Positions 22,896 to 32,731 of a DNA stretch of 64,000 bases are shown here, one piece after another. The stretch is taken from the NCBI GenBank assembly GCA_039566865.1, contig CM076949.1, positions 19,010,501-19,074,500 on the forward strand. Reading direction: 5' to 3'. Positions within the stretch are counted from its first letter, which is position 1, and every line of letters begins with the position of its first letter. The notes under the pieces were generated by a model. The model did not search any database. It was not told where the DNA came from and saw nothing but the letters and a program-made list of their open reading frames with translations. This stretch comes from Aurelia coerulea. Lineage: Eukaryota; Cnidaria; Scyphozoa; Semaeostomeae; Ulmaridae. The position numbers and the translations under genes are program-made.

Positions 22896-23208
22896 CTGCT
22901 GCTTTCATCCTGTGATCATTTAAGAATTGAAACTGGTGCAAATCAATTTCATTCTCCCATTGCGCGGACTTTGAAGTCACGGATACAGGAACGCCAAGAA
23001 GAGGCAGTGTCTTTTGTGGCACATTGTAGTCATCTTTGGCCCAAAGATCTGTCTCTTGCCAAGGGTAGATTGGGTAGCGAATGAAAGTTCCATGACTTTG
23101 GTCTTGGAGCATGTTGAAGGAAACTGGATAGCCCAGTGTGTACATTTTTCCAATGCACTGTGCGTAGAGATGTTGCAATCGATTTTCTTCTTTTCGTGAA
23201 GGCAATGC
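22896..23208 (-). CDS. PKS exon 4: AT-DH linker and first half of dehydratase (DH)
   Basis: Acceptor atcttacag|GCA (phase 0), donor G|GTATGT (phase 1), 104 codons. It begins with the post-AT linker: the usual YPWQ motif appears as RYPIYPWQETDLW at about 968-980. The DH N-terminus is LPLLGVPV, then IDLHQFQFLNDHRM with the catalytic histidine H1023. DH removes water from the beta-hydroxyacyl chain using a His/Asp pair. The next exon completes the His motif as DHRMKAAGLILPGA: ten positions separate His and Pro, where HxxxGxxxxP has nine. This one-residue expansion is created at the splice junction and deserves transcript confirmation. Confidence 0.92.
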
Positions 23209-23326
23209 CTGTAAGATAATGATACAGTGAGTGCTAAGAATATGCGATTTGATCTTGGAAAGAAAATACACCTGAAATAGTGTGAAAAGCTTCTGTTTTT
23301 GGTATGCAAAAAAGAAGCCCCAAATG

Positions 23327-23640
23327 ATTATCGGGTGAAACAATTTAAGTTAATACGTTTGGCAGGCTGTGGAATAAAAATTATGCAGCCGATATTCAAA
23401 ACTTAAATATTAGTCTGTCAGTCAAAAGCTAACCTAAATTTGAAGAATGTGTTTGGTAAAAATCGCTCATCGCTCATACCCAGATATTAGGAGTGTTCTC
23501 AGATGAGGTTATGGGATCAAGAGTTCAATGTTCAAGTCTGGTCCATGACTTACTTGCCATTGAAATTTATATTCAACACAATTTTCAGACTCAGAAATAG
23601 AAAATAATTATTTTTTCAATCTACGCCCAGTTTTTTTTAT
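23327..23640. mobile_element. Partial MITE of the TACCGGGTGAGTCA family
   Basis: Shares 'ggctgtggaataaa', 'cagccgatattcaaaact' and 'ggtccatgacttact' with the element at 18874-19383. Both ends are degraded. Lies in PKS intron 3. Confidence 0.62.
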
Positions 23641-23969
23641 ATCAATTTGCCAAAAGATCATCCAATTTAAGTTATTCCATGAAGACCATTGTGCCTTTTT
23701 AATGTTGGTGAAATTGTATCGGCAGCTGTTGCTGGCGAAAAAGCCAAGAATCCATTACAAACAAATATATTAGCAGCAAAATATGTTGAATTAAACCAAA
23801 AGCACCATCAAAAAACAACAGAAAATAAAATATATAAAAACACAAACTCTTATTGCTCAAAACTTTTCGATTAAAATCTTCATCAGTTTTTGAACAATAA
23901 ACTCGAAACGTTTTGAACAATAACATTTTGTGTTTTTATACAGCAAAATATGTTGTTAAAAGTAAGTAC

Positions 23970-24472
23970 CTGAAGGATTTTCATCTCTTCACTTTCTGCT
24001 TGCTTAGATATTGCATTGATATAATGCATTAGCACAGGACGTGGGCTGATCTCAATGAAAACACGTATCCCTTCTTCAAACATAACATTAATGCAAGAGT
24101 TGAACAAAACAGTGTTTCTCAGATTCTTCCACCAGTACTCGTCATTGATATCGGTGCCATAGATCTTCTTTCCAACTGTTGTTGAGATGAATTTTGTCTG
24201 AGATAGCTTTGGCTTGAGTTTCGCTTTGTCGAGCTGTTTCATAAATTGGTGTTTAATTCCTTCCATATGATGACTGTGGAAGGCTTTGTGCGTGGTAAGT
24301 CTTCGCCAAAATACATCTTTTCGCTCTGCTTCTACATGCTTTTCTACCTCATCTATTGCGTCTTCATCACCGGAGATTGTCACACTGTTCTTGTCATTTT
24401 CAGCAGCAATACAGAGTCTGTCGGTTACTTCAAGTTTCTCAAATATTGTTTTCACCTCTTTGATGGGAAGAC
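23970..24472 (-). CDS. PKS exon 3: acyltransferase C-terminal half
   Basis: Acceptor gaaaacag|GT (phase 1); donor CAG|GTACTT (phase 0); 167 codons. It carries the AT ferredoxin-like subdomain, with CIAAENDKNSVTISGD, then THKAFHSHHM with the catalytic histidine H822, and VFIEISPRPVL near the end. In bacterial PKS ATs, HAFH at this place marks malonyl specificity and YASH methylmalonyl; KAFH here therefore suggests malonyl-CoA. The join to exon 2 (GAMAAIG + LPIKEV) gives the usual contiguous AT order, with no missing segment. The intron before it (24473-28774) contains a LINE in the opposite orientation and a large foldback. Confidence 0.95.
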
Positions 24473-25309
24473 CTGTTTTCAAAGATAAAAGGTGAGTGAA
24501 AAATGTTTCGAAGTTTGATAAACTTTAGCTCTCAAACTATCTATCGGATTCATACTGGGTGAGTCAATAAAAAGAATCCCTATTTAAAAGGTCATAGTGC
24601 TGCATTTCATTGACACATCCATTTTTGGTTTTACAGCAATGGCATTACACTAGCAGTTATAAACCTAGCAGTTTAGAGCAATAAAGTTCAGATTTTGAAC
24701 AACTGAATAGTTGCGATTGATCCATCAATCCGTCACGCGCTATTTTTCAGCAGCATGAGTTTCAAAGACAATTGAAAGAATGGGTGCTTGAGACTCGTTC
24801 TCCTGAGATGCCCTTCTCATTGGTCTGCTTTAATGTAAGTAATTGAATTAAAACCATTTTGAGTCACAAAAGATAACTCGTAAATAAAATTATCCTTTCA
24901 GCAGTGTCCGATTTAAAAGGAATCGAAAGAAAGCCATGATAACGTAACGAGTGAATCGAGAGAAATGTTGACTTATTGACTTATATGCCATTTAAAGAAT
25001 GTAAGCAGACAAGTTGGGTTGTGAAAATGAAGTGCTTGTTATCAGTCACTGCGTTCTAACTTGATTGATGTGTGTAGCTATTTTTCGCCAAAAATTATAT
25101 AGTGCTGGCCATCTCTTTTTAACACTGCAATGTTCGAGCTATCTGGCATGTCCTTTCTTGGCGAGCGCCCCCCCCCCCCTACCTAACTCTTGACAGGTAA
25201 TAGGTAGAGCAACCAGATTTAGCGTGCTAATAGCTCCAATCATTTTCTTTGTAAAAGTGTGAAAATTAACTCAAAAATACCTATCATTAATGCTTCCGCC
25301 AGCATTTTT

Positions 25310-26065
25310 ATTTGTATGAGCAAGAAAAGCGGTGAAATTGGCCAAAATCAGTAAAATGCACTAAAATCAAATTTAGAGCACAATTTCCATCCAAACTTGA
25401 CAATCATGATAAATTTAATCAAATAACACTAGATTGCAACAAAATAAGTTTGCAAAATACTGCATTTTTTCTATTTTTTCGCGAAATCTTGATTCGAGAA
25501 TTTGCGATGTTGGTAGCGTCAGTCCTGGAAAATTGTCTCCCTCCCCTACATTTGTCAAAATATTTCAATGAAACGTTGCTGGTAGTAACACAGTAGGCAG
25601 CTGCGAGAAGTCACACAGCTTCATTGCCTTAGATGTCCCCATAGTAGAGTTATCAGACAAAATCTACCAGTAGTTAATAGGGCTAAGGTTGACCTTTTGG
25701 TAGCTTAACCCTATTTTGGTCGGGCCCCCCCCCCTAGTAGATTTTTTCTGATAACTCTGCAATGAAGACGTCTATGGCAATGAAACTTTCCGAATGTTTG
25801 AAGCTACCTATGGTGCTACTAGCAGTAAAGTTTCATTGAAATATTTTGACATATGAGGGGAGGGAGACAATTTTCCGAGACTGACCCTATCAAAACAGAA
25901 AATTTTCGAATTACAATTTTCGCGAAAAAAATAGCAAAATTGCAGTATGGTTGCAAATTTCTTTTGCAGACTAGTGTTATCTGATGTATGGCATAATAAT
26001 GTTTAAATTTGGAAGGAAACTGCGCTCGAAATTTTGCAAATTTTGTCAAAATAGCCCAAATAAGG
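25310..26065. mobile_element. Foldback element, arms of about 330 bp
   Basis: Left arm (25310-25660) and right arm (25730-26065) are inverted: 'gaaattttgcaaattttg' type ends, ATTTTGACA/TGTCAAAAT, GGGAGACAATTTTCC/GGAAAATTGTCTCCC, and GCAATGAA...TTCATTGC. The centre has 'taaccctattttggtcgggcccccc'. No coding. Lies in PKS intron 2. Confidence 0.78.
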
Positions 26066-26149
26066 AAATTTTCCCCAGCCCCCCCATATTTCGGAAAATT
26101 TCAAAACAACATTAATGTCATGTCCTACTTTTAGAAAACCTTTCTAACG

Positions 26150-27805
26150 ACCTCTTGACCATATAAGTATCAGTTTTCTTTCTTGCGCTATCAATTTATT
26201 CTCAAAATGGGAAATCTGAGCACACTGTTCAAAGATGTGGGAGACCTCGTGTCAAAGCCTTTGATGATGATATTCAATTCATCATTAAAAAACGGTATAT
26301 TCCCAGACATTTGGAAACTTGCAAGAGTAACTCCTATATTTAAATCAGGTGCAAAAAAGGATGTAAACAATTATAGGCCCATTTCAGTTATTTCAATTTT
26401 TTCTAGGATCCTGGAGCGGATAGTACACGATCAGATGCTTGATTTCCTTCTTGAAAATAATGTAATCACCAAGAATCAGTCAGCTTTTCGTAAACTATAC
26501 TCCACAATAACATCCTTGATATGCAGTACCGATTTTTGGTATGAAAATATTGACAGTAAAAAATTGAACTTGACCATATTTCTTGACCTAAAGAAAGCAT
26601 TTGATACGGTCGATCACAAAATAATGGTCAAAAAATTGTGCAGATACGGTATAAGGGGCAACGCTGGGAACTGGTTTCAGTCCTATTTAGATCATAGGAA
26701 GCAATTTTGCTCTGTAAATGGACAGAGATCAATGACAAGTGAGGTAACGTGTGGCATACCTCAAGGTTCCTGCCTAGGTCCTCTCCTTTTTATCATATAT
26801 CTAAACGACTTCGAGAAGTGTTTGAAATTTTCCCAAGCAAGTATCTATGCCGATGATACAAATGTAACAATCGCATCGGATGATGTTGAAAAACTGGTCT
26901 TAGAGGCGCAACAGGAATTGCTCAACCTCTCGGAGTGGATGAGAATAAATAAGTTAAGTCCTAACCCCGCAAAGACAGAATATATGATAATAGGCCATTC
27001 TCGTAAAGTAAATGCGCTGAATATCTCGAATGCACTCACGTTAAATGGCTCAGATATTAAGCGTGTTACGAAGACGAAATCGCTAGGTGTAACTGTCGAC
27101 GAGAACCTAAAGTGGGAAGAGCAATACAAAACTGTGAAGGGTAAAGTTTTTGGAGGACTTGCGTCACTAAAGAAATTAAGAAATATAATTCCCCAAACAA
27201 AGCTGTGTAGTGTCTACTACGCTATTGTCGAGAGTCATCTACGTTATGCTAATGAAATATGGGGCAGCCTTCCAAAAACAAAACTTGATACCCTCCAACG
27301 TCTGCAGGACAGGGCCCGGTCAATAATCGAAAGCGCCAGATTCAAGGATAACTGGTCATGTGACTGGCTGAGCGTTGAAAATATTATTCGATTTGATAGA
27401 TCGGTCATGACATATAAGATTATGAACAAATTAAGCCCTGAAAGCCTCTGGGATAAATTTCAGCAAAGATCGTCGCAGTCAAACTATGCAACAAGGTACT
27501 GTAGAGATCTACAAATTCCTAGACTAAATACAGAATATGCGAAAAAGAGTTATTACTATTCCGCTATGAAAGTTTGGAACAATATACCAGTTGATATTAG
27601 AGAACTCCCGACTATTAGTCGCTTTAAAAAAGAACTAAAGGAGTATTTGAAGAGCTGACTGAAAATATCAGTTTAAAACACGACCCCCTGGAAGAACAGC
27701 ATCTTAGGTAATTTGATCTTTTGTTAATAACCAATTTATTTATTGTATTTAAGCTGAAGGGTAGTTTCGTGTATAAAAAATTATATCATATATCATATCA
27801 TATCA
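26150..27805 (+). mobile_element. 5'-truncated LINE with intact reverse transcriptase, antisense in PKS intron 2
   Basis: A 491-codon frame (26183-27658) covers RT: NNYRPISVISIFSRILERIV, then IFLDLKKAFDTVDH, GIPQGSCLGPLLF, the catalytic IYADDTN (about residue 222) and the C-terminal SYYYSAMKVWNNIP. The endonuclease is missing, so the copy is 5'-truncated. The 3' end is a short ATATC microsatellite (27778-27806). The motifs fit the Jockey/CR1/L2 group. The uninterrupted frame suggests fairly recent insertion. Mobilisation in cis is impossible without the endonuclease. Confidence 0.9.
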
Positions 27806-28350
27806 CTGTGCCCCTGACAACGTGTTAGATAGCTCGACCACTATAGGATTAAGGAGATGGATTACTGAATGGATTTCCATTACTTAATTATCCAAGACAG
27901 GATAATACTGAAGTGGCTGAATCGACTGTTGATCATGTATTCATATTTCAAATCCAATATTTGCTGAATATTTAAGTAGCCTGTGCCACAGGCTGAACTC
28001 CAAACGCTCCAAACAGAGTAATTCGTTTTTAAATTTGGTCTGCACGAAGGCTTTTGGCCACCGGCCAGTACTGGAGCATTTCACGCTGCATGAACATGAT
28101 TTTGTGATGTCGCTTAAGTCAGCAGCACGTCACTGCAGCTCCATATTGGAAATGAATTGAATGAAGTCCATGAAATAGAAACAACAAAAACGATTGCAAT
28201 GCCAAACGAAGGCTTTAAGAGATTAGTAATCTCCACCGATAAATAGCATATTTTCCCTCGATAATCGTGGTTGATAATGGTTCTAATACACCACTTTAAT
28301 TCACAACCTCGTTTCGGAAATTGTTCAAAATTATTTACAAAATTTCGAAG

Positions 28351-28634
28351 GCCAGATTCGGATTCGGCACCCAAACTTTAGTCTAACTATGAGTTTTAAT
28401 GCTGCTGGTGGTGGTAATGTTAATTTTATGACGATTTAAAATTTACAATCCATTATAAGGGATTTGACCATGAAATATTACTCGGGGTCGGAAGTTTCAG
28501 CCAAAACGATTCTCACGGTCAAACTCCTTATAAATGTCTCAATTTGACATCGTCATGAAATTAACATCGCAAGCGCCAGCAGTTTGAAAACATGAAGCAA
28601 GGTTAAAGTTTGGGTGGTAAATCCGAATCTGGGC
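28351..28634. mobile_element. Short TIR element in PKS intron 2
   Basis: Left CCAGATTCGGATT...ACCCAAACTTTA, right TAAAGTTTGGGTGGTAAATC followed by CGAATCTGG, and nested inner pairs (TGACCATGA / TCATGGTCA-like). No coding. It ends 140 bp from PKS exon 2's donor. Confidence 0.7.
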
Positions 28635-28774
28635 TTGAAAATTTCATATAAAGAATAGGTAGACATTTCTATGAATTTCCAAAACGAGGCCGCCTAATTG
28701 ATGTGGTGTATTCAAAACCGAAATGTTCCAGGAGTGTTAGGCATTTAATGATTTTTGCCAACATTAATGCATAC

Positions 28775-29809
28775 CTATTGCTGCCATTGCTCCTTTTGAT
28801 TCGCATTGCTCTTGCAGTGATGCTCTTGCCATGATTATTTTCACAGCTTCTTTCAACGTAATGATACCTGCAACATGCGCAGCAGTGATGTCTCCCAAGC
28901 TATGCCCGCCGACTGCCACTGGCAATATTGATGCGTTTTTTGAGAGAACATCAGTCACTGCACATTGCAATGCAAAGATCGACAATTGCACAGTTACGAG
29001 GCATTCACTGCCATCTTCAGCTGCTGAATCTTTCTCTCCTTTCAGATAAGCCAGCAAGGATCGTTCGTGACCTCTTTTCTTTGCAATATGATCTATCCTT
29101 TGTACTTTCTGAAGAATTTCTTTATGCGACAGAACATCACCTGCCATTCCAAGCCATTGAGAACCCTGCCCTCCATAAACAAATGCTATTTTTGAGCAAT
29201 GTCTGTCCATCTTGCCTTCACTGACGCTTGTAAGTTTGCTGTCACGTTTTTCAGCAAATTGGTTGAGGCTGTCGGACGCGTTGTTCAGTGACGTTGCTGC
29301 TACTGTAAGACGTACACTATGGTCTGTACGGCGCTCATTCAGCGTATAGCATATGTTAACATGGTTCTCCGAAGTATCTTCCACAGTTTGCAGCCATTGG
29401 CTAAAGGATCTAGCAGATTCGCTAAGTGCTGGTTGAGATTTTGCACTAAGAGCAAGGAGCATCATAGAGCTCTTTTCATCGGTTGCTTTTTGCATATTGC
29501 TTTCCTCAACATGGATTTTTGTCTCTGCAGGCAGCCCCTTCTTGGATTCTCGAAGTATTAGATGAGCATTGCTACCTCCATAGCCAAAAGAATTGAGGGC
29601 AGCAAGTTTCCTGCCGTCTTTGACTTTCGGCCATTTGCATCCTTCTGTTACGACGAGTAGACCCTTCTCTCCCATGCTGAGTCTTGAGGCTTGATTTTCG
29701 ATGCCGACAGTGGGGGCAATATGGTTGTGCTTGAACATGAGACATAACTTTGCAAGTCCTGCTAAACCAGCGGCAGATTCTGTGTGATTGATATTTGACT
29801 TAACGCTCC
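28775..29809 (-). CDS. PKS exon 2: KS C-terminus, linker, start of acyltransferase (AT)
   Basis: The acceptor ttctgtttcag and donor G|GTATGC join phase 1 to phase 1. The exon opens with GSVKSNINHTESAAG, holding the second KS histidine (H420); the usual KSNIGH glycine is Asn here (N419). FGYGGSNAHL (about 486-495) closes KS. After a Ser-rich linker, AT begins at about 618 with FVYGGQGSQWLGMAGD. The nucleophile elbow GGHSLGD gives the catalytic serine S715, and MARASLQEQ supplies the conserved Arg (R740) that binds the malonyl carboxylate in this family. The exon ends within AT at GAMAAIG. The family loads malonyl-CoA onto the ACP. The preceding intron (29810-31020) holds a three-copy tandem repeat. 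Confidence 0.95.
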
Positions 29810-29958
29810 CTGAAACAGAAAGTCAAAATCGTACCAACACTATTCAGCGTGGACTGTCTTAAGCTCCCGAATCATATTTTTTTTTAGGTTCTCACAAATG
29901 GATGTGAAAGCAAATGTGCTTTAGCTTGCTAGTCAAGGACGTTATGCTCATAATTTTA

Positions 29959-30535
29959 TCCTGTGAGTATTTGATTTTGCAACAAAATGAAATGACAGAG
30001 AACATCCTTCAAAAATCCTACCGTTAGGCTCTCTAATATATGACTGCTTTGTAAGTTATTCAGTTAAGACAATGCTCATGTTAAAAAATTAATAAGAATC
30101 TTCTGAGAGACCTTCCCGAAAGTAATTTCAACTCGAGACCAAAAAGATTTATTCTGCGAGTATATGATTTTGCAACGAAATTAAATGACAGAGAACATCC
30201 TTCAATAATTCTACCGTTAGGCTCTCTATTATATGACTGTTTTGTAAGTTATTCAGTTAAGACAATGCTCATGTTAAAAAATTAATAAGAATCTTCTGAG
30301 AGACCTTCCCGAAAGTAATTTCAACTCGAGACCAAAAAGATTTATCCTGCGAGTATATGATTTTTCAACGAAATTAAATGACAGAGAACATCCTTCAAAC
30401 ATTCTACCGTTAGGCTCTCAATTATATGACTCCTTTGTTAGTAACTCAGTTAAGACAAAGCTCATGTTAAGAAAGTACTAAGAATCTTCCGAGAGATCTT
30501 CCCGAAATTATGTTCAACTCGAGACCAAAAAGATG
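29959..30535. repeat. Three-copy tandem repeat, about 193-bp unit
   Basis: Units begin with 'gtgagtatttgattttgcaac' (29963), 'gcgagtatatgattttgcaac' (30155) and 'gcgagtatatgatttttcaac' (30350). Each contains 'gacagagaacatccttcaa' and 'gagaccttcccgaaag'. Copies are 90% or more alike by eye. Lies in PKS intron 1. Confidence 0.9.
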
Positions 30536-31020
30536 GAGACCCCTTCCATAATGTTTTCATTCTTCAAACATAAAAATGTTGCAATCAAAGATTGCCAATG
30601 AACAATTCTAACCAAATACCATAAGTTCCTTTCAAGCCATCAAATCAAATCAAAGATGCATTAGCCAATCGTGGATTTTTTAAGGATTCGAAACTCATAC
30701 TACCGGGTGTTCCAAAAACAAGGTAACAGATTTGATTGGGGTAAGCGATAAGAATTAATATCGAATCGATTCCTAATAAGTTTTGAAGTACTCTTTGATA
30801 GTTAACTTGAAGATTAATACCTAGTTTGTTGATATTGGTGCATCGAGAGTTGGAATATTAACCTTGAAAGTCCAAATTTGCGTTCATCACCAAACCAGAG
30901 CTTTGTGATGCTTTTGCATCTCTTTGCATGCTATTGGGATTTAGATCCACATCATATTGAGAAGAAGGCTGTGTCTCAAAACACGTGTTGTTATCTACGA
31001 AAAGTCTACTACTTTCATAC

Positions 31021-32254
31021 CTATCAAAAGAGGATCACTGGCTGATCTTGACTTCCCGTAGACTTCTCCAACAGATCGTGTTTCAACTAGATCCCCAATG
31101 ATTGTGCCAGTTCCATGCATTTCGACATACTGCACGTCTTTCGGTTTGACATTTGCTTGCTGTAATACATTCTTCATCAATTCTGTTTGGCCTTGTACAC
31201 TCGGAGCAGTCATCGGTGCTGCTGTTTGACCATCATTATTGACACCCCAGCTTAGAAGGTCCCCATATGATTCAATTATAGACTGCACATTATCACTTGC
31301 CTTCAAAACGAATACAACGATGCCTTCTCCACGCCCATATCCGTCAGCTTTTTCATCGAAAACCTTACACTTGCCATCGGGTGCTAACATGTTGGCTCTG
31401 CATATGGTCACTTGTTTTCTTGGACATAAGATAAGGTTTGCTGCTGCCACTATCGCTACATCAACAACTTTTCGCTGCAAGTGATCACAAGCAATGCTAA
31501 GAGCTGTCAGGGATGATGAGCATGCTGTGTCCGTTGCTACACTTGGTCCAGTCAAGTTCAAGGAAAATGAGATCCTGTTAGCTGCTATTGAAAACGCTGT
31601 GCCAGTACTTGCAAATTGGTCGATTGAGAGGATTGTGTCATCTCTCAACACAATAGAGCTGTAGTCGAGGTTCATGATTCCGACATATACTCCTGTGCAA
31701 CAGCTCTGTAGCTCTTCAATCTTCATTCCCGCATCTTCTATCGCTTCACATGTTCCTTGCAAAAGCAGACGTTGTTGAGGGTCCATACTCTTCGCTTCTG
31801 TTGCAGAGATACCAAAGAATTTGTGGTCAAAGCCCTCAATATTCTCCAAATACGAGCCTCTAGAGACATAGAGCTTCCCTGAAACTGGCCTAGCTGGGTT
31901 GTAAACATCTTCGAAATATTTGTTTCGAGCATGTCTGCCTTCTGGGTAGTCAGTCGTTGTGTTCACTCCTTCCTTGAGAAGGTACCAGAATTCTTCTTTG
32001 TTGAGAGCAGTAGGAAATCTTGTTGACATACCGACAATGGATACTGAAGACTTGTCAAGCTTTTCTTCCCCTTTTTTTCTCTTCATTCCTCCAAAGAGCT
32101 TCTTCCAGAGGCTTGACATCTGAAAACCAGGTGATAATGAAGCCTTTGTGTTGAACTCGACGAATCTGGACAGCATTGAGAGTGCGACTGGTAAGAAGAC
32201 GAGTCCATTAAACAGACCAAAGAGAATTATTCCAAAGAACATCTTGAAAAATGT
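31021..32254 (-). CDS. PKS exon 1 (visible): Patched/RND-like last helix fused in frame to ketosynthase (KS)
   Basis: Starts after an acceptor (ttttgcag, AG at 32256-32255) and ends phase 1 at a GTATGA donor; 411 codons. Residues 1-33 are a hydrophobic helix with FGLFNGLVFLPVALSML, closely resembling the final transmembrane helix of Patched-domain/NPC1-type proteins (G-L-H-G-L-x-F-L-P-V-x-L-S). A basic linker (WKKLFGGMKRKKGEE, about 50-64) follows, then KS from about residue 70: SIVGMSTRFP, the active-site Cys in DTACSSSL (C245), and the first catalytic His in MHGTGTIIGD (H380). KS condenses acyl-thioesters with malonyl units. The frame is open across the helix-KS junction. M46 could serve as a separate start if the helix is not translated. 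The KS call is firm; the membrane anchor is an inference from hydrophobicity and family resemblance. Confidence 0.93.
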
Positions 32255-32354
32255 CTGCAAAATAATTGGAAAAAACGGTTACCATAAAAAGTATTCTGGA
32301 TATCCCAAAAAACATTGTACGGATTTGGCTGGGTCCAGCGATGTGAATTTAGCC

Positions 32355-32723
32355 CGGAGGTTCCACTCCTATACTTTTTCTATAGTATCACGCTCGCACA
32401 AAGGTTAACATATGCACCCTAAACACTGGCCGGTTTTAGCGAAATACATACCCTAATGACGGAAAATTTTCTCAAGAACATACTCTTTCACGTGTCAAAT
32501 AAAGCTTCTCAAGTTCAGGTACCCTGATCGCTGAAGAGTTATTTACTAAAATTGTAAATATTGCTCGTGCGATAGGAAACTGCTCCCAAATTCCTACCCT
32601 ATCTTGTGCTGGTCTGCTAAGTTCCTTGACTCGTCACAAATTCTATTTTGAAGAAAGGCACCCTTTCCCGCGTGCTCTGTACGAGCATGATAACACATCA
32701 GGTACCAAGTGGCCCGCCGGGGC
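32355..32723. mobile_element. Poly-G-ended MITE relative, 8-bp TSD
   Basis: ATTTAGCC flanks both ends (32347-32354, 32724-32731). The ends CGGAGGTTCCACTCCTATAC and GTACCAAGTGGCCCGCCGGG are diverged. The interior matches, in reverse orientation, the element at 62845-63354 (TGATAACACATCAGGTACC, CGAAATACATACCCTAAT). It lies 100 bp upstream of the first visible PKS exon. Confidence 0.82.
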
Positions 32724-32731
32724 ATTTAGCC

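Larger units (their letters stand above)
1877..32254 (-). other. Gene model: animal type I polyketide synthase, 14 exons, both ends open
   Basis: Fourteen minus-strand exons join in phase through GT-AG boundaries: 31021-32254, 28775-29809, 23970-24472, 22896-23208, 20944-21234, 18202-18840, 17384-17532, 15445-16170, 13913-14309, 11086-11458, 9617-10329, 5110-5379, 3130-3414 and tentatively 1877-1975. The join is 7,027 nt (about 2,342 codons) without a stop. Domain order is KS-AT-DH-structural KR-degenerate ER-KR, that of one FAS-like PKS module. There is no room for the FAS pseudo-methyltransferase: only about 250 residues separate DH from ER. Of the 13 introns, nine are phase 1, three phase 0 and one phase 2. 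The 5' end continues upstream, because the first visible exon starts at an acceptor. No ACP, thioesterase or stop codon is seen before position 1. The likely product is a malonyl-derived, KR/DH-processed polyene or hydroxy-acyl chain; this is inferred from the domains, not shown. Confidence 0.92.

Noticed and set aside
23689..23874. Plus-strand 61-codon frame
   Set aside because: AT-rich intron sequence between PKS exons 3 and 4, no motif.
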